The translations under genes were made by a program, and so were the position numbers. 64,000 nucleotides of DNA, from positions 12,272,867 to 12,336,866 of the forward strand of contig OZ020523.1 of assembly GCA_963971425.1 (NCBI GenBank). The letters run 5' to 3'. Shown here piece after piece: positions 60,955-64,000 of this stretch. The stretch comes from Bryoerythrophyllum caledonicum. Taxonomy: Eukaryota; Streptophyta; Bryopsida; Pottiales; Pottiaceae. The notes beneath the pieces are model-generated. The model was not told the DNA's origin, did no database searches, and was given only the letters and a program-made list of their open reading frames with translations. How positions within the stretch are numbered: position 1 is the stretch's first letter; every line of letters starts with the position of its first letter.

Positions 60955-61971
60955 ATGTACAATAGGGTGACATTCAAATTGGCCGTTTAGTAGTTCCAGG
61001 GATAGTGTCCTACACTGCTGCCAACTTTGACACCCTCCCCAAAGCTGAGAAATTGTTATTTTACCATGAAAATTTGGGGACAGCATCATCTTTATGTTGA
61101 AAACATGCATACCAAATTTCAAGTCCAGGGGACTTATACAAAAAAACTTATGCAAGATCTACCAACATGGGATAGCTGTGAGAAAAGTGTCACAGCTGCC
61201 AACTTTGACACCCTCCCAAGAATTGAGGAAATTTTTTTTGCCCATGAAATTTTTGGAGCAAAAACATTTTTATGTTTTTTGCATGTGTGGAAAATTTCAA
61301 GTCCAAAAGACCCATACAAGAAATAATATTCCAAATCTACCAACATGTGTAGTTTTGAGAAACAAAGGGGAAAACCATTTTACTACTTCCAACTTTGACG
61401 CCCTCCTTAGGATTGAGTTTTTGTTGATACATAGTGAAATTTTTGGCACAAGATCATCTCTACGCTGGTAACATGTGGGATAAATTTCAAAGCCAAAAGA
61501 CATACATAAAAAAAGTTATTCCATATCTATCAACTTGTGTAACTATGATAAACAATTTGAAGGTCATATTGAAAATGTCAAAATATCTTTGACACCTCAT
61601 GCTTTTTCATTGAACTCAATCATGTGAGTAAGCCACCAAACATAAATGCTTCTCAAAAAGATCAATAACATCTAAATAAAGAAGTGAAGAGGTGTTCCAT
61701 GCAGAAGAATCCACTTGGCCATAAAGTGTGCATTAGACACATGACAAATTTTTTCTTCTAAATATCTATTGAACACTATGTAAAGGGAATGGTGTGTGTG
61801 ATTTGTGATAGACAGAATGTTGAGACAATCCTCAAAACAGAGAGTGTTGTATTGTGGGATGCATGAGTTTTGATTCACATTGGACATACATGATGAGTGA
61901 TTAAGAGCAAAACGATTTTTCATGAATGCATATGGGCTTGTGTTTTGGTGACCCTTCTCTCTCCTCTCTGT

Positions 61972-62130
61972 TCCAGCGCCTTGGCTCCCTTCTCTCCCCC
62001 TTGCTCTGCTCCAGCCCTATTCTCCTTCCTCTGCCAATTGTCACGTGTCAATCCTGCAACCCCCTTTGCTCTGCTCCACCCCCTTGGCCCCCTTCTCTCC
62101 CCCTTGCTCTGCTCTAACCCCTACTCTACT
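61972..62130. repeat. Imperfect duplication of a CT-rich segment
   Basis: CTTGG(C)CCCTTCTCTCCCCCTTGCTCTGCTC occurs at about 61,980 and 62,084, about 105 bp apart. The high pyrimidine content just before the transposase ATG could be a leader or promoter segment. Confidence 0.6.
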
Positions 62131-62162
62131 GCTGTAGCTAGCATCACGCACTCTATAAGTTT

Positions 62163-62334
62163 ATGATGGCAATTTCAGATGAAATTCGTGCTCGCATCAT
62201 AGGTTTGAGTGAGGGAGGATTTAGAGGAGTTCAAATTGCTGCTACTATTGGAGTTCCTATTAGAACAGTTACAAGGTTAGTAAAAACATTTAGAGAAGAT
62301 GGAACCTACAAGCGCAAACCTTGCGGTGGAAGCA
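62163..62334 (+). pseudogene. Tc1-like transposase N-terminus, truncated
   Basis: Open frame from the ATG with the helix-turn-helix DEIRARIIGLSEGG...VQIAATIGVP..TVTRLVKTF and the linker REDGTYKRKPCGGS. It is cut there by the MULE end. The same segment in copy 1 (10,908-11,080) has several stops, so this copy kept a better sequence. Confidence 0.8.
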
Positions 62335-62382
62335 GCGACGCTATCTTGTGAGCGGTGAGCAGCGAGCGGTGAGCGGTGAGCA

Positions 62383-63154
62383 TAAAAAATCCTGAAATCT
62401 GGATTTTTTTGGTCATTTTTTTGGGGAAAAAGTGAAATTAGTGATTTTTTCAGCAGATCATCCCATTTTGGTGACATATTTTCCATAAATTTCTAATTTT
62501 AGAAACTACCCTATAGCCGTGGTGTACTGCGAAATTGCATGTTTTTTTCTTTATTTCGGTTTTTTAGAGTCCCCTGTTTTAGTTGAAAGGTGTGTCATAA
62601 TTTTTTCCCATGAAGCTCCTACAATTTGTAAAGTGCCATATTGGAATGAAAAGCACATATTTACTTAGGTATAGGGTTTACGCATTGTGGTAGAATATCA
62701 TACGAAGCGGACAATTTTTGACCGTACTTGCTAATTTATAATAATATTGATCTTCAGAATCAACGGGAATCACCTAGGTATTAAGTGGATATTTCACTGG
62801 TATTAAATCGGTACCAAATTCGAATTACATGAGAGGGAAAATGTTTACTACGAAATGCACGAAAGTCACCTTTGCCTTCCATGCATATCATTCGCACAAA
62901 TCGCCAGGACAATTCCCAGAATATTGGCATAGGCGATTTCTAATGACTTATGTATAAAATCGTCACCTTAAACCATAGAACACGCTAAGTACAGGATTCT
63001 ATTGCTCAGAATAATATAACGGAATATAATAACATATTAAACTAATTCATGACCATCAGCTACAGTCATGTAATCAGGTACGGACCGAGGATGTATAGAT
63101 GACGACCTCTTGAGCATTCAAGAGATATTAATAATTCTGGTTGCGACGCCTTCC
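62383..63154. other. Subterminal arm of MULE copy 2
   Basis: About 770 bp of non-coding DNA between the terminal repeat and the transposase stop codon. No ORF of interest. Confidence 0.45.
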
Positions 63155-64000
63155 TCACGCTCGTTTAGTGATGTTAGCAAGCTCGAGAATGCGCATAACT
63201 TCGTTAAAGCTGTAGCTTGGAGCATGCATGAACAGGTCCTCTTTGTAATCCATCTTACATAGATAACGTAAGACGTAATATACATGCTTGCAATACTTCC
63301 ATTGCCCCTTCTTTCCCAACGCTTCGGATTGCATCTTCAAAAAATCTGGACATGAACATCCTGGGAGGTCTGTAAACGTGACGCAATAAGACTTGTCCTT
63401 CCCCGTGTCAAGAGTGATAACGCATCCCCATCCCGGATACGGTATGGCTAACAGATTCGAGACGTAGCAGTTATTCATAAGAGCTGCGCTTGACCACTTG
63501 TTACGTTGGTCAATTGTGGGAGCATCTGTTGTCCTACGAATTGCGTAGCCATTCCGAAAGCTGTGGTGAGAATTCGGATTTGCTGGAATGGGGAAGTGAG
63601 ATCGCGGAAGCGGCATGTCCATAGACACTTGGAATTGTCGTCGTGGTGAAAGAGCCCCACGCTGTTGCAATTGGAAACCTGCTTCCTCCAATGCTAAAAC
63701 CTCATGCACAGCCAAATTGGTGCCAAGTTTCACAGGCCACGATATTGGAACTGATGGCCAATCCATCACAAACGCTTTCTTCGACCCCTTTACACAGCGG
63801 CCTACATCATCTGGACAAAACCAGAACTCCGCAGTAACATTACGGGGTGATCTGTAATCCTTCTTCATATCCGAATAGGTGGGGGCAGGAGTTCCATGAC
63901 TTCCACATGAAACTTTGGTGTTGCAAGGCTCACCACTGTCAGCCTGCAATGCTTGGCATTTTCGAGCTGACTTTTTGGGGAGCCGAGCAATGTGCCACTT
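63155..64000 (-). CDS. MULE transposase C-terminal part with SWIM finger (partial)
   Basis: A continuous open frame from the window edge (WHIARLPKKSARKC) to a stop at 63,155. It aligns throughout with the last exon of copy 1: APTYSDM, CPDDVGRCVKGSKKAFVMDW, PVKLGTNL..HEVLALEEAGF, and ends with the SWIM finger CSCPDF...GKKGQWKYCKH. Unlike copy 1 it has no stop in this stretch. The finger is known to bind DNA or protein in MULE transposases. The DDE core and N-terminus lie outside the window. The frame being open suggests a younger or still coding copy. Confidence 0.8.
   Translation of the reverse strand, partial: KWHIARLPKKSARKCQALQADSGEPCNTKVSCGSHGTPAPTYSDMKKDYRSPRNVTAEFWFCPDDVGRCVKGSKKAFVMDWPSVPISWPVKLGTNLAVHEVLALEEAGFQLQQRGALSPRRQFQVSMDMPLPRSHFPIPANPNSHHSFRNGYAIRRTTDAPTIDQRNKWSSAALMNNCYVSNLLAIPYPGWGCVITLDTGKDKSYCVTFTDLPGCSCPDFLKMQSEALGKKGQWKYCKHVYYVLRYLCKMDYKEDLFMHAPSYSFNEVMRILELANITKRA

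Larger units (their letters stand above)
60955..62334 (+). mobile_element. Tc1-type transposon copy 2, left part only
   Basis: The arm consists of three roughly 185-bp units starting near 61,017, 61,197 and 61,388 (CCAACTTTGAC.CCCTCC), matching the arms of 10,408-12,316. A transposase start follows at 62,163. The element is interrupted by the terminus of the second large MULE at about 62,331. Confidence 0.65.
62331..64000. mobile_element. Large MULE, copy 2, left end (continues past window)
   Basis: GCTATCTTGTGAGCGGTGAGC at 62,342 matches the terminus of the 12,871 element. It is followed by GTGAGC units and an arm with CTATAGCCGTGG (62,511), cf. TATAACCGTGG in copy 1. The transposase C-terminus follows on the minus strand. 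The right end and any second gene are outside the window. Confidence 0.75.

Overview
The window looks like nuclear DNA of a land plant. It carries four intron-containing housekeeping-type genes of recognisable plant type: a peroxisomal monofunctional enoyl-CoA hydratase ending in SKL, a Nodulin-like MFS transporter, an importin alpha and a TMEM205/DUF4149 membrane protein. Their exons are GC-rich and joined by short GT-AG introns (about 80 to 900 nt), set in a very AT-rich, repeat-rich background. Short introns, low gene density and the DNA-transposon content would fit a bryophyte or another non-seed plant. The species cannot be named from the sequence alone.

Layout. Positions 1-12,860 are repeats: non-coding elements bounded by TTAA, a roughly 280-bp family with 9-bp target duplications, an A-rich minisatellite, and a decayed Tc1-type (DD34E) transposon with inverted arms. 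Positions 12,871-23,835 form one large Mutator-like (MULE) transposon with matching termini and a near-perfect 9-bp target duplication. 23.8-29 kb is repeats and unassigned DNA. 29,003-30,330 (minus) is the enoyl-CoA hydratase, with an array of exon-like modules upstream to about 32.1 kb. 32.5-45 kb is repeats and fragments: a Helitron helicase piece, a copia RNase H piece, a trihelix-like remnant, a tRNA-like SINE candidate and a second minisatellite. 46,291-48,178 is the Nodulin-like transporter, 49,910-53,332 importin alpha, and 56,925-58,689 the TMEM205-like gene. 59.2-64 kb holds another TTAA element, a second Tc1 copy, and, inserted in it, the left end of a second copy of the large MULE whose transposase frame is still open where the window stops.

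The most unusual object is the large MULE. It has two divergent genes. The leftward one is a transposase: a zinc-finger region resembling WRKY/GCM1, then a DDE core with MULE-like spacing, then a C-terminal SWIM finger. The rightward one is a long, intron-rich gene whose N-terminal part resembles a ParB/sulfiredoxin-type domain (a DGNHRR motif). After a basic coiled coil, its C-terminal part has the permuted motif order (IV ... X-I) of beta-class DNA amino-methyltransferases. ParB-like plus N4/N6 methylase fusions are known from bacteria and phages; I know of no description of one carried by a plant MULE. The copy here is decayed (in-frame stops, frame breaks), but the second copy at the right edge may be younger.
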